Positions 8,559 through 17,048 of a stretch of 64,000 nucleotides of DNA are shown one piece after another. The notes below the pieces were generated by a model, which was given only the letters and a program-made list of their open reading frames with translations, did not search any database and was not told where the DNA came from. This DNA is from JBBRNH01 sp038230415 (lineage in GTDB: Bacteria; Bacteroidota; Bacteroidia; Cytophagales; Spirosomataceae): the NCBI GenBank assembly GCA_038230415.1, contig JBBRNH010000010.1, forward strand, positions 1 to 64,000, read 5' to 3'. The position numbers and the translations under genes were made by a program. How positions within the stretch are numbered: the stretch's first letter is position 1; every line of letters begins with the position of its first letter.

Positions 8559-9611
8559 ATGCAGATTGGCGTTGATAGTTTTGCCGCAGCCCCACCCCGT
8601 TCCGAATCTGGCGCACCCGTCAGCAATGCCGACGCGATGGGTCAATTGCTCGACCGGATCGAGCAGGCCGATGCCGTTGGGCTTGATGTTTTTGGGGTGG
8701 GCGAACACCACCGCGCCGATTTTCTCGATTCGGCCCCGACCCTGATTCTGGCCGCAGCCGCAGCCCGAACCAGGCAAATCAGGCTCACGAGTGCCGTAAC
8801 GGTGCTGTCTGCCGCCGACCCGGTGCGGGTGTTTCAGCAGTTTGCCACGCTCGATCTGATCTCCAACGGGCGGGCCGAAATGATTGTCGGGCGCGGGTCG
8901 TTTACCGAAGCGTTTCCGCTGTTTGGCCTGAACACCAATAACTACGATGAACTTTTTACCGAAAAACTCGATCTGCTGCTCACCATTCGGGATAACGAAG
9001 TGGTGACCTGGTCGGGCAAGTTCAGGCCCGCGCTCGTTGGGCAGTACGTGTATCCGAGGCCGGTGCAACAGCCGTTGCCCATCTGGATTGGCGTGGGTGG
9101 CACACCGGCCTCGTTTGTGCGGGCCGGTACGCTGGGCTTGCCCCTGATGGTGGCCGTTATCGGGGGCGAAACCCACCGCTTCCGCCCGTTAGTTGACCGC
9201 TACCGGGAAGCGGGCAGACGCGCCGGACACGCCCCCGAAACGCTGAAAGTAGGGTTGCACTCATTAGGGTACGTGGGCAAAACAACCGACGAAGCCACTG
9301 CCGATTTCTATCCCGGCTACGCCGAGAGCTTCACCCGCATTGGCCGCGAACGGGGATGGCCGCCCGTGACCCGCCAGCACTTCGACGCGCAAAACGGGCC
9401 GAGGGGTGCGTTGCTGGTAGGTGGCCCGGAGGAAATCGCCGAAAAAATCCTGCGCCACAGCGAGGCTTTGGGCGGTATTGACTGCGTTTCGCTTCAAATG
9501 GACAGTGCCGGGTTGCCACACGAAAAACTCATGCAGGCCATTGAACTGCTCGGTACGCGGGTGGCTCCGCTGGTACGAACGGCAGTCAGCTCCCGGCTAA
9601 TTCCTGCTTGA
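8559..9611 (+). CDS. LLM-class flavin-dependent oxidoreductase
   Basis: The 350-residue protein has the luciferase-like monooxygenase TIM barrel. It opens with MQIGVDSFA, then AVGLDVFGVGEHHRADF (family motif), TSAVTVLSAADPVRVFQQFA and LDLISNGRAEMIVGRGS, a recognisable luciferase-like FMN-binding region. The C-terminus has GGPEEIAEKILRHSEALGG, as in this class. Enzymes of the class oxidise small organic compounds using FMN and O2 or act as F420/FMN reductases. The substrate is not predictable. Its 3' end overlaps the convergent thioesterase gene by 26 bp. Confidence 0.85.
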   Translation: MQIGVDSFAAAPPRSESGAPVSNADAMGQLLDRIEQADAVGLDVFGVGEHHRADFLDSAPTLILAAAAARTRQIRLTSAVTVLSAADPVRVFQQFATLDLISNGRAEMIVGRGSFTEAFPLFGLNTNNYDELFTEKLDLLLTIRDNEVVTWSGKFRPALVGQYVYPRPVQQPLPIWIGVGGTPASFVRAGTLGLPLMVAVIGGETHRFRPLVDRYREAGRRAGHAPETLKVGLHSLGYVGKTTDEATADFYPGYAESFTRIGRERGWPPVTRQHFDAQNGPRGALLVGGPEEIAEKILRHSEALGGIDCVSLQMDSAGLPHEKLMQAIELLGTRVAPLVRTAVSSRLIPA

Positions 9612-10104
9612 TTTCCCGAATCCGGTTGTTGAAGGTTAGTTTTGAGAAATCTATGTTCCGCATCCGGGTTGTTTCTAAATACTCCATCACGGCGGGGTGG
9701 TGCGGAATCCGGCGGCCCGTTTCCACGCTGATATACTTTGAGGTGACCCACAGCACGTTTTTGAGGTGTGTCTTGGCATCGTCGGTCATGTAGAACTCGG
9801 TCACGATGGTGTCTTCGGCCACGTAAATCAGCCGCGACAACACCCGAATCCATTCGCTGACACCGGCGGGCCGAACGTAGGCAATCTGGTGTTGATAGAC
9901 CACCCAACTCGTGCGAAGTTCGGTAAACAACTGGCCAGGGTTAAAATCGTAGAGTTTAGCTACCTGATCTTCGCGGGCGTTGAAATAATAATCGAAATAC
10001 TTGGCATTGTTGAGGTGCTGGAGCGGGTCGCAGTCCTGAAACCGGACAATCATGCGCGATTCGGTCTCAGCAGGGTAAACGCGGTTGGGGTCACGGACAA
10101 ACAT
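9586..10104 (-). CDS. Acyl-CoA thioesterase, hotdog fold
   Basis: The 172-residue protein shows the 4HBT-type hotdog signature VRFQDCDPLQHLNNAKYFDYYFNAREDQ, where the aspartate before the LxHLNN motif is the usual catalytic residue. This is followed by the beta-strand core with VVYQHQIAYVRPAGVSEWI. Enzymes of this kind hydrolyse acyl-CoA or hydroxybenzoyl-CoA thioesters. ATG 10104 is chosen over an in-frame TTG at 10131. The gene ends inside the convergent LLM oxidoreductase gene. Confidence 0.78.
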   Translation of the reverse strand: MFVRDPNRVYPAETESRMIVRFQDCDPLQHLNNAKYFDYYFNAREDQVAKLYDFNPGQLFTELRTSWVVYQHQIAYVRPAGVSEWIRVLSRLIYVAEDTIVTEFYMTDDAKTHLKNVLWVTSKYISVETGRRIPHHPAVMEYLETTRMRNIDFSKLTFNNRIREIKQELAGS

Positions 10105-10207
10105 GAACAGACAATTTTTGTACGGCTGCAAAAGTAAGCCGATGTAATGCCGGTTTGGGTATTTTCGTTAGTGTAACAGACAAAACCACAACAATCAGTT
10201 TTACCAT

Positions 10208-10726
10208 ATGAAACCTATTCCGATTACCGCAATCGCTGTTGCAGCCTTCTTTTTTATGGTCGGGCCACGCTTGGTCGGGCCACGCTTGGTCGGGCCACGC
10301 TTGGTCGGGCCACGCTTGGTCGCTTTTACCAGTACGTCCTTCGCCGATAATCCAGATGCCGTGCTGGGAACGTGGCTGAACGGCTCAAAACAGGGCCATA
10401 TTCAGATCAGTAAGCAGGGCGACCAATACGTTGGCAAATTGGTCTGGATGAAAAATCCCAACGAACCCGGCACCAACAAACCCCAGGTTGACAACAAAAA
10501 CGAAGACCCCAAACTCCGCTCACGGACGTTGCTGAACCTGCCCCTGATGAACGGATTCAAATACAATGGCGGCAACGTCTGGAACGACGGCAAAATATAT
10601 AACCCCGAAGACGGCAAGACGTACAGTTGCAAAATGACCCTCAAAGACCCCAATACGCTCGATGTGCGCGGTTATGTGGGTATCGCTCTTTTCGGCAAAA
10701 CCCAGGTCTGGACGCGGGTGAAATAA
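10208..10726 (+). CDS. DUF2147 domain-containing protein with repeat-expanded signal peptide
   Basis: The 172-residue protein is a DUF2147 member, with ADNPDAVLGTWLNGSKQGHI at the start of the domain, KLVWMKNPNEPGTNKPQ in the middle, and a C-terminal LDVRGYVGIALFGKTQVWTRV. DUF2147 proteins are small exported beta-barrels of the lipocalin type, of unknown ligand. The oddity is the signal peptide: a short hydrophobic core (ITAIAVAAFFFM) is followed by four copies of VGPRL before FTSTSFADN. These come from a 15-bp tandem repeat at 10258-10322 and place prolines and arginines in what should be a hydrophobic stretch. A promoter-like TATTTTCG lies at 10160-10167. Confidence 0.85.
   Translation: MKPIPITAIAVAAFFFMVGPRLVGPRLVGPRLVGPRLVAFTSTSFADNPDAVLGTWLNGSKQGHIQISKQGDQYVGKLVWMKNPNEPGTNKPQVDNKNEDPKLRSRTLLNLPLMNGFKYNGGNVWNDGKIYNPEDGKTYSCKMTLKDPNTLDVRGYVGIALFGKTQVWTRVK
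10258..10322 (+). repeat. 15-bp coding tandem repeat, four copies
   Basis: The unit GGTCGGGCCACGCTT occurs four times without a change (10258-10317), plus a 5-bp partial fifth copy. It encodes V-G-P-R-L in each turn inside the signal peptide of the DUF2147 protein. Copy number changes by slippage would keep the frame. Confidence 0.97.
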
Positions 10727-10729
10727 ACA

Positions 10730-10826
10730 GTGGTTAGTGGCAGGTGGTCAGTGGTTAGTGCGCTGCATATTTTCTTAGACTGCTGTTGGGCAACGCACTA
10801 ACCACCGACCACTTGCCACTAACCAC
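10730..10826. repeat. Long imperfect inverted repeat, 37-bp arms
   Basis: The arms at 10730-10766 and 10790-10826 are complementary at 34 of 37 positions and enclose a 23-bp loop. The arm is itself built of variants of GTGGTTAGTGG. It lies directly after the DUF2147 stop and may serve as its terminator, but the internal repetition looks like a dispersed palindromic element. Confidence 0.85.
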
Positions 10827-10934
10827 TCATTTTGGGCCGTTGGATAAGTCTGTCGAACCACCGCGCCGATGCCGGGTTTTGTCTGTGTGATTCACGAGGA
10901 ATCATGTTATGTCAACGCTTATCACTACAAAGCC

Positions 10935-11120
10935 ATGAACGAGACAACACTCGGTGGGTTCTGGGACGAACTCAAAGGAAAAGTAAAACAGGCATACGCC
11001 GAATTGACCGACGACGATTTTACGCACGCCGAAGGTGAGGCCGACCAGGTTTGGGGTAAACTCGAACAGAAAACCGGCAAAACAAAAGACGAAATCAACA
11101 AGGCCGTTGCCGATTTGTAG
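10935..11120 (+). CDS. CsbD family protein
   Basis: This 61-residue, highly charged protein is a CsbD-like stress protein: FWDELKGKVKQAYAELTDDD is followed by a second half-repeat EGEADQVWGKLEQKTGKTKDE, the usual pair of helical repeats. CsbD is a small general-stress protein of unknown mechanism. The ATG at 10935 is chosen because the upstream in-frame stretch (from 10869) has no resemblance to the family. A strong terminator follows. Confidence 0.85.
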   Translation: MNETTLGGFWDELKGKVKQAYAELTDDDFTHAEGEADQVWGKLEQKTGKTKDEINKAVADL

Positions 11121-11140
11121 TCCGTCGCTTAGTCAGTACC

Positions 11141-11188
11141 TGCCGCCCCCTGATCGCGTTTTAATACGTGGCCGGGGGCGGCATTTTT
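11141..11188 (+). terminator. Rho-independent terminator after csbD-like gene
   Basis: TGCCGCCCCC and GGGGGCGGCA form a perfect 10-bp GC-rich stem, immediately followed by five T at 11184-11188. Confidence 0.85.
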
Positions 11189-11321
11189 GCGTTCACCATC
11201 TCTGTTGACAGCCGGAAGCAGTGGTGCTGAGCCGGATAAGTTCATTTCTGCGTCAGGATACTCTGGCAATAGCCATCACAAAATTAGGCAAGCGGCAACC
11301 ACACTACGCCAATCCTTGCTT

Positions 11322-11329
11322 TATCTTTG
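11322..11329 (+). promoter_or_regulatory. Bacteroidota -7 element upstream of rfbC
   Basis: TATCTTTG matches the TAnnTTTG -7 consensus and lies 41 bp before the rfbC ATG. No good -33 TTTG is seen at the usual spacing. Confidence 0.5.
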
Positions 11330-11370
11330 TGGCACAGAAAAATTAGTTCCTCATTCATATATACTATTCC

Positions 11371-11916
11371 ATGCAAGTTCGGCACACGGCTATCGAAGGG
11401 CTGATTGAACTGATTCCCCGCGTTTTCGGCGACGAACGGGGCCATTTCTTTGAGTCCTATAACAAACCCCTGTTCGATTCATTGGGATTGCCCATGACGT
11501 TTGTGCAGGATAATCAGTCGTTTTCGGTGAAGGGCGTTCTGCGGGGTTTGCACTTCCAGAATGAACCCCACGCCCAGGGAAAGCTGGTGCGGGTGATCAC
11601 GGGGCAGGTGCTTGATGTGGTGGTTGACCTCCGGCCCGATTCGCCTACCTTCGGGCGGCACGAATCGTTTTTACTCGATGCCAAACTAAACAATATGGTG
11701 TATGTACCGGCAGGCTTCGCACATGGTTTTTTGACGCTCGAAGACAGCATTTTCAGCTATAAATGCACCAATGTCTATAACAAAACTGCCGAGTCGGGCC
11801 TGATCTGGAATGACCCGGATTTGGGTATTGACTGGGGCATTGCTGATCCGATTGTTTCGGACAAAGATCAGGAATTACCCACCATGCGGGCCTTGTTTCC
11901 GCAGGTAGCTGTCTGA
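11371..11916 (+). CDS. rfbC: dTDP-4-dehydrorhamnose 3,5-epimerase
   Basis: The 181-residue protein is full length for RfbC/RmlC, the cupin epimerase that inverts C3 and C5 of dTDP-4-keto-6-deoxyglucose in dTDP-L-rhamnose synthesis. Visible landmarks are FGDERGHFFESYN, the catalytic-histidine motif VLRGLHFQ, the GQVLDVVVDLRPDSPTFG strand, VYVPAGFAHGF and YNKTAESGLIWNDPDLGIDW. None of the other rhamnose genes (rfbA, B, D) is in the window. The gene ends one base before the convergent sugar kinase. Confidence 0.95.
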   Translation: MQVRHTAIEGLIELIPRVFGDERGHFFESYNKPLFDSLGLPMTFVQDNQSFSVKGVLRGLHFQNEPHAQGKLVRVITGQVLDVVVDLRPDSPTFGRHESFLLDAKLNNMVYVPAGFAHGFLTLEDSIFSYKCTNVYNKTAESGLIWNDPDLGIDWGIADPIVSDKDQELPTMRALFPQVAV

Positions 11917-13023
11917 TTAGCAGCACCGCGTTCCCTCGTCCACCGCTACGATGTAGGCCCGGCCTCCGGCCCGTTCGATGGCTTCGGCAACGGCCTGGGC
12001 ATTCCCACCCGGCGAATCTAAGTCGGGCGCGTAGGCAAACATACAGCCCCCCCCGCCGGAGCCATTGATTTTGCCACCCAGCGCACCAGCCGATAGAGCC
12101 GCATCGAGCATCCGGTCAATTTTGGGGGTCGAGATGCGTTGCGCGTCGCGGAGAGTTTCGTGGTGGGCCGTGAGCAATTTCCCGAATGTGTAATGGTCAA
12201 AATCAGGAGCCTGCACCAGCGTTCGGGCCTGTCGCAAAAGGTCTCGATTGCTGACGGTGCCTTTCAGAAGAACATATTCGTCTTTCGTGAGTAAATCGCT
12301 AACGGGCCGACACTCCGGCTCCAAAACCTCGGTCGGTTGGGCGGTGTGTAATGAGAACGCCGGGTTTGCCGAACGAATCCGTTTTAGGATGTCGAGCATC
12401 CCGAATTTTACCCGGCTTAGAATCCCAATCGTATCTTTTGGCTCCTGCGAGTCGCCGAGAACAAACGCGCCCAGGGGTGGGGTGAGGGCTTCGAGATAAA
12501 TCTTCGGTTGTGATTCCAAATAAATCACCCCGCCAACTGCCGTGGCGTAATGATCCATCATGCCGCCCGGCTCACCAAATTCGCGGACTTCGGCAATCTC
12601 GGCGAGTTCGGCCAATTTTTCGGCGGGTAAGGTTCGCGGTTCATCGGCTAATTGAGTCAGCACATTCAGCCACGTGACAATCAATGCCGACGAACTCGAC
12701 GTGCCGGAGTTGATCGGGATGTTGCCCCGTACCTCGCCCGCAATGCCGTTCGAGAAGGTAAATCCCTCGCGCAGCAGGACGTTTATCGCTGACCGAAAGT
12801 AATCGCGGTCGGTCAGATACGGCAATTCTTTATCGGCAAACGGAATGGAAATGCGGCTACCGATGTCGGGCAAGTAGAGTGTAAAGCCGCGTTCGGGCGT
12901 TTGTTGAGCCGTAATCTGAATCCGGCGCGAGATCGCAGCCGCCATCACGGGCAGGCCGAGATAATCCTGATGCTCACCAAACAGGCATATTCTGCCGGGC
13001 GTTGATATAGTCAATAGAGACAT
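11917..13023 (-). CDS. GHMP-family sugar kinase (galactokinase-like)
   Basis: The 368-residue protein has all three GHMP motifs: N-terminal STPGRICLFGEHQDYLG, the ATP-binding INSGTSSSSALIVTWLN, and the C-terminal GGKINGSGGGGCMFAYA. The EHQDY motif resembles the EHTDY of galactokinases, but the rest is divergent, so the sugar could be galactose or another hexose. ATG 13023 is preferred. An extended start at 13080 would translate a dispersed intergenic repeat. The gene is downstream of and cotranscribed with an FHS-type sugar permease, which suggests uptake followed by 1-phosphorylation. Confidence 0.82.
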   Translation of the reverse strand: MSLLTISTPGRICLFGEHQDYLGLPVMAAAISRRIQITAQQTPERGFTLYLPDIGSRISIPFADKELPYLTDRDYFRSAINVLLREGFTFSNGIAGEVRGNIPINSGTSSSSALIVTWLNVLTQLADEPRTLPAEKLAELAEIAEVREFGEPGGMMDHYATAVGGVIYLESQPKIYLEALTPPLGAFVLGDSQEPKDTIGILSRVKFGMLDILKRIRSANPAFSLHTAQPTEVLEPECRPVSDLLTKDEYVLLKGTVSNRDLLRQARTLVQAPDFDHYTFGKLLTAHHETLRDAQRISTPKIDRMLDAALSAGALGGKINGSGGGGCMFAYAPDLDSPGGNAQAVAEAIERAGGRAYIVAVDEGTRCC

Positions 13024-13025
13024 TT

Positions 13026-13148
13026 TTAAACGCAAAGACGCAAAGTTTTTCGCAAAGGGCGCAGAGATTTTATAAAACACTCAACGAGTTTAAGGTAAAC
13101 AGAAAACCTTCGCGCCCTTTGCGAAACCTCTGTGTCTTTGCGTTTAAG
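13026..13148. repeat. Palindromic intergenic element of the CGCAAAGACGCAAAG type
   Basis: Arms at about 13026-13070 and 13100-13148 are inverted copies built on ACGCAAAGACGCAAAG and CGCAAAGGGCGC, with roughly four fifths of positions pairing by eye. The element fills the gap between the permease and the kinase in the same operon. It is a repeat type often seen between genes in Bacteroidota. Confidence 0.75.
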
Positions 13149-13154
13149 AAATAA

Positions 13155-14387
13155 TCACCACTCCGTTTTTTTGTATCCCGTTGTGGCGTAATACAAAATA
13201 TAGGCAAACAACGGTAGTAGCAGCCCGTAGGCCAATTTGGGGCTAACGGCATCGGTGAGGTAGCCGTGCAATAGCGGTAGCAACGCCCCGCCCGAGATCG
13301 CCATAATCAGCAATGCTGAGCCGAGTTTGGTGAATTTGCCGAGCCGGTTCAGGGCCAGCGGCCAGATGGCGGGCCAGGTTGGGGCAATGGCAAAACCGAG
13401 CAACGCCACGCACAACACCGACAGAAATCCGTCCGTTGCCAATGCGCCAACGGTAAACACAATTGCCAGCATCATGCCGTAGCGCAGGGCGTTTTGCTGC
13501 GAAATCCAGCGCGGAATGGCAATAATGCCCAGCACATAACCGGCCAGTAATCCATACAGCGTGTAGGTCGTGAAATACTTGGCTTCGTCGGTCGAGAAAC
13601 CAATGGCCTTGCCGTAGTTGATAATCGTATCGCCCGAAATAACCTCCGCTCCGACGTAGCAAAACAGGGCCAGTACGCCCAAAACGAGGTTCGGAAACTG
13701 CCAGATACTCGTATGCCGGGCCGCCGATTCAGACACGGCATTGTCTTGCTCTTCGGATACTTCGGGCAGGGTTGAGAACCGAATCAGACCGGCCAGAACA
13801 ACCAAAACGCCAGTCAGAATCAGGTAGGGCGTAACCACTTTCTGCAAACTGGCGATCCCCGCAGCCGCGCCTGCCACGGCGTTGCTGCCCGTTAGAAACA
13901 GTCCGCCAAACACAAACTGACTGATAATGCCCGCCCCTTTGTTGGCAACACCCAGAACGCTGATTCGCTGGGCCGCACTCTCACGGGGGCCGAGAATGGT
14001 GGCATACGGGTTGGAGGCCGTTTGCAGCACGGTGAGGCCGATACCAATCAGAAACAGCCCGGCCAGAAACATCGGATACGACCCGGCGTTGGCGGCTGGT
14101 ACGAAAATCAGCGTCCCGGCAGCCATCGTCAGCAAGCCCAGGGACATCCCGTTTTTGAACCCCGTTTTGCTCAACACCCACGACGACGGAATTGCCATCA
14201 CGGTATAAGAAATAAAGAACGCAAACGCCACGAGGTTGGCCTGCAAGGTGTTGAGGGCGAAGGCCTGCTTGAAAAAAGCAATCAGTACCGAGTTGACCCA
14301 GGTAACGAAGCCGAACACAAAAAACAATGCGCCGATGATGAGCAGCGGGCCGGCGTAACTCTGGGGTTTAGGAGGAGCAGTAACCAT
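13155..14387 (-). CDS. FHS-family sugar MFS transporter (glucose/galactose or fucose type)
   Basis: The 410-residue protein has twelve membrane helices and the features of the FHS group (GluP/FucP): FGFVTWVNSVLIAFFKQAF in helix 1, GLTVLQTASNPYATILGPRESAAQRI in the central region, and YVGAEVISGDTIINYGKAIG in helix 7. These carriers import glucose, galactose, fucose or related sugars with protons. The sugar kinase follows on the same strand across a repeat element, which supports a sugar-uptake operon. Confidence 0.88.
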   Translation of the reverse strand: MVTAPPKPQSYAGPLLIIGALFFVFGFVTWVNSVLIAFFKQAFALNTLQANLVAFAFFISYTVMAIPSSWVLSKTGFKNGMSLGLLTMAAGTLIFVPAANAGSYPMFLAGLFLIGIGLTVLQTASNPYATILGPRESAAQRISVLGVANKGAGIISQFVFGGLFLTGSNAVAGAAAGIASLQKVVTPYLILTGVLVVLAGLIRFSTLPEVSEEQDNAVSESAARHTSIWQFPNLVLGVLALFCYVGAEVISGDTIINYGKAIGFSTDEAKYFTTYTLYGLLAGYVLGIIAIPRWISQQNALRYGMMLAIVFTVGALATDGFLSVLCVALLGFAIAPTWPAIWPLALNRLGKFTKLGSALLIMAISGGALLPLLHGYLTDAVSPKLAYGLLLPLFAYILYYATTGYKKTEW

Positions 14388-14524
14388 GTTTGGGGTAATT
14401 AGGAATGTATAATGAACAATGCTTGGTTAAGCGTGACTGTTGGCAAATAGCGAAAAAGGAGCCGAATTAGCCTTATCCAACGCTTATTTTTGGTTATCTT
14501 TACCTCATAACCACTCATCCTGCT

Positions 14525-15019
14525 ATGGAAGCCGCCGTTCTCGAATACCCCGAAACCGAAATTGCTCTGTCAGACTATGAACGCGAGCGTGGAAAACCGA
14601 TGCCCAGCTTTAACCACAGTATTATCCAGGCACGCATTAGCCAACAGTTGCTGAATGCCTATGAAGATCGGTTCGACATCCTGAGCGAACTAGCACTCAG
14701 CGCGACCGTGCCGCCCACCGTTCCTGATTTATGCTTCTATCCGGCCCGCCCGTCGAACTGGCTTGACGACGAAACCAGCGTCTCGCGGGTGCCGCTGACG
14801 GTGGTTGAAATTATCTCACCGTCCCAAACCCTAACCGAAATGACCAATAAAGCCGTGACTTATTTCGTGGCCGGGGTGCAGTCATACTGGCTCGTGCAGC
14901 CCTCGCTGCGGTCGGTGTTTATCCTGATGCCGGGGCAGGACGAACTGGCTTTTCACAACGAACCCCTCACCGACCCAACCACCGGCATCACCATTGACCT
15001 CAAAAAGGTGTTTCGGTAG
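14525..15019 (+). CDS. Uma2-family (DUF820) putative endonuclease
   Basis: The 164-residue protein has the Uma2/DUF820 layout: a start with YERERGKPMPSFNHSIIQARI, a core aspartate in TVPDLCFYP, and LTVVEIISPSQTLTEMTNKAVTYFVAGVQSYWLV, where VVEIxSPS provides the PD-(D/E)XK-type acidic residue. Such proteins are widespread, often multicopy and of unproven function. A TATCTTTA box at 14495-14502 is a possible -7 element. It converges on the GH109-type gene with a 2-bp gap. Confidence 0.82.
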   Translation: MEAAVLEYPETEIALSDYERERGKPMPSFNHSIIQARISQQLLNAYEDRFDILSELALSATVPPTVPDLCFYPARPSNWLDDETSVSRVPLTVVEIISPSQTLTEMTNKAVTYFVAGVQSYWLVQPSLRSVFILMPGQDELAFHNEPLTDPTTGITIDLKKVFR

Positions 15020-15021
15020 GC

Positions 15022-16395
15022 TCAAAACGCATCTGTCAGCCCAAAAATCGGTTTGTTGGTTTGCCACTTGCCCCGCGTAAAATCCGGGATTTCCATCGGT
15101 TTGCTGCCCCCCGCAATGCTCGCTTCTGACAACGGGCTGATGGCACTCCAGGCGGCTGCATCATACACATCAATCGGCGGGGGAGTCTGGGTTTTTACGG
15201 CTTCGATAAATGCCCGGATCACAAAAAAATCAATGCCGCCGTGTCCGGCTTTATCGGCAGTGTCGGCGTGGCGTTTCCAGAGCGGGTGGTCAAACTCGTC
15301 CTGATATTTCTGGAACGGCTCCCACGTATGCGCTTTCGGCGAGCGGTTTTGCAGGTAAATCATGTCGTTATCGTCCATCCAGATGCCTTCGGTTCCCTGC
15401 GCCCGGAAACCGAGCGAGTAGGGCCGGGGCGAGTTGGTGTCGTGGATGATCACGATGTTTTCGCCGTTGGCACACTGAATCACGGTCGTCACCACGTCGC
15501 CGAGTTTAAAATTCACCTGCGCGTTGGAGTGGTTTGGCCCGCCCTTATCCACGATATGTTTGTGCAGCCCCCGGCTTTTGGTGGCAGTTGATGTCAAACT
15601 GACAAAGCGGTTTCCCCGGTTAATGTCGAGCCAATGCGCCACCGGGCCGAGGCCGTGCGTGGGATATAGATCGCCGTTGCGGTCAACCGAGTGCTGGGTG
15701 CGCCAATGCGCTTCTGAATAGCCTTTTGCGCCAAACTCCACGCCCCCGCCGTATGCCTGTTTGCCATCATTAAATTTCACCTCACGCAGGTCGTGCTGAT
15801 AGCCGCAGTGGGCGTAGGTCAGCTCGCCAAACATACCCTTGCGAACCATGTTCAGCACCGACAGCACGTCGCGCCGGTAGCAGACGTTTTCTAAAATCAT
15901 GCAGGGCATCCCGGTCTGTTCGGAGGTATTGACCAAATCCCATGATTCCTGGAGCGTTACAGTGGCAGACACCTCAACACCAGCGTATTTTTTGGCTTTC
16001 ATGGTGGCAACGGCCATTGGCGTGTGCCATTCCCAGGGCGTAGCAATAATCACCCCGTCGAGGTCGTCTCGTTGCAGCATTTTGAGGTACGCATCGGCAG
16101 AGCCGGTATAGACTTCGGCACGTTTGCGTCCCGTTTTTTCAAGCAGGGCGTTGGCTTGCGCGAGGGCGTTGGCATCGGTGTCGCAGATGGCCGGAATCTG
16201 AACATCGTCGCGGTACAGAGCCTGTTCGATGTGATTGCGGCCCCGGAGACCCGTACCGATGAAGCCCAACCGAACCACTTTTTTGGGTTCGGGCGCGGCT
16301 GTTAGAATACCGGAAAAAGGCAGGGCGGTTGAGGCCGCAGCAAGGGCCGAGGTGCGGAGAAATTCGCGCCGGGTTGGGGTCAGGAGTTGGGACAT
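15022..16395 (-). CDS. Gfo/Idh/MocA oxidoreductase, GH109 alpha-N-acetylgalactosaminidase type
   Basis: The 457-residue protein starts with a twin-arginine-like signal (TRREFLRTSALAAAS) and then the NAD-binding VRLGFIGTGLRGRNHIEQAL. The body closely follows GH109 enzymes: ATPWEWHTPMAVATMKAKKY, VEVSATVTLQESWDLVN, MILENVCYRRDVLSVLNMVR, YPTHGLGPVAHWLDINRGNR. GH109 enzymes remove terminal alpha-GalNAc by an NAD-dependent redox mechanism in the periplasm or outside the cell. The GalNAc specificity is taken from the family and not shown here. It belongs with the window's GH29 and GH20 genes as glycan-trimming capacity. Confidence 0.88.
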   Translation of the reverse strand: MSQLLTPTRREFLRTSALAAASTALPFSGILTAAPEPKKVVRLGFIGTGLRGRNHIEQALYRDDVQIPAICDTDANALAQANALLEKTGRKRAEVYTGSADAYLKMLQRDDLDGVIIATPWEWHTPMAVATMKAKKYAGVEVSATVTLQESWDLVNTSEQTGMPCMILENVCYRRDVLSVLNMVRKGMFGELTYAHCGYQHDLREVKFNDGKQAYGGGVEFGAKGYSEAHWRTQHSVDRNGDLYPTHGLGPVAHWLDINRGNRFVSLTSTATKSRGLHKHIVDKGGPNHSNAQVNFKLGDVVTTVIQCANGENIVIIHDTNSPRPYSLGFRAQGTEGIWMDDNDMIYLQNRSPKAHTWEPFQKYQDEFDHPLWKRHADTADKAGHGGIDFFVIRAFIEAVKTQTPPPIDVYDAAAWSAISPLSEASIAGGSKPMEIPDFTRGKWQTNKPIFGLTDAF

Positions 16396-16400
16396 TGTGA

Positions 16401-17003
16401 TTAGCGAAAACGGTTTAGCATGGTTTGTAACGCGCCCAACAGCCGGGGCAACGAGTCAATCAAAAAGCGGGTCGAGTCAATATACACTGTATCGCCTTCC
16501 AACCGCAAAAAAAGCCACTCGAAGCCGTTCGTCACGCAGCCATACAGCACCGGGGTTGGGTGGCCGTCCTGCTCGTTAAAGAGCCGGGCCGCAACCATTT
16601 CGGCAGTGCATTGCCCGAATCCGTCTTCGATTACACCGTTTTTGGCTTCGACCAAGCAGAAAATAGGTGCTTCCGGCTCTACGATATCTGCTTTGGCCGC
16701 GAACATAAAATCAGGGACTTCGTTTGAGGATCGGCTATCGTCCACGTTAAATGTGTAACCCGAAAACAACGTAAAACCATCCGGGTTGTGCCGTTTGAGT
16801 TCCTTCAGTACCGGAAAAATCAGTTGTTCCGATTTGGCCTTTTCGGTGCTGATCGGCGAGCGCAACCCGTCGGCAATGTCGGCCTGCAAAGCCGCGCCGG
16901 GTGATATTTCCAGAACCGGCTCGGCAAAAATATGGTCAACGCGCTTCTGTTCGATGCCCAACTGCTTACGGACTTTGACTAAGGTAAAATCGCTATATGC
17001 CAT
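16401..17003 (-). CDS. Hypothetical protein with PD-(D/E)XK-like motif
   Basis: The 200-residue protein is not assigned to a named family. It has VPDFMFAAKADIV followed about 15 residues later by FCLVEAKN, a D...E-x-K spacing seen in restriction-endonuclease-like folds. The C-terminal part (CTAEMVAARLFNE, YGCVTNGFEWLFLRLEGDTV) matches the style of predicted 'type I restriction HsdR N-terminal-like' domains that appear as stand-alone proteins. No partner methylase is adjacent. Its last codon lies 5 bp upstream of the GH109-type gene, which it may be cotranscribed with. Confidence 0.55.
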   Translation of the reverse strand: MAYSDFTLVKVRKQLGIEQKRVDHIFAEPVLEISPGAALQADIADGLRSPISTEKAKSEQLIFPVLKELKRHNPDGFTLFSGYTFNVDDSRSSNEVPDFMFAAKADIVEPEAPIFCLVEAKNGVIEDGFGQCTAEMVAARLFNEQDGHPTPVLYGCVTNGFEWLFLRLEGDTVYIDSTRFLIDSLPRLLGALQTMLNRFR

Positions 17004-17048
17004 TGCTAATCAGGTTGATAAAGACCGGGTAAAGATACCGACTATTCG

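Noticed and set aside
7584..9176. 530-codon open frame on the minus strand
   Set aside because: It runs antisense through the DUF6252-like, hypothetical and LLM oxidoreductase genes and over the tandem repeats; composition is typical of a GC-rich shadow frame and no family is recognisable.
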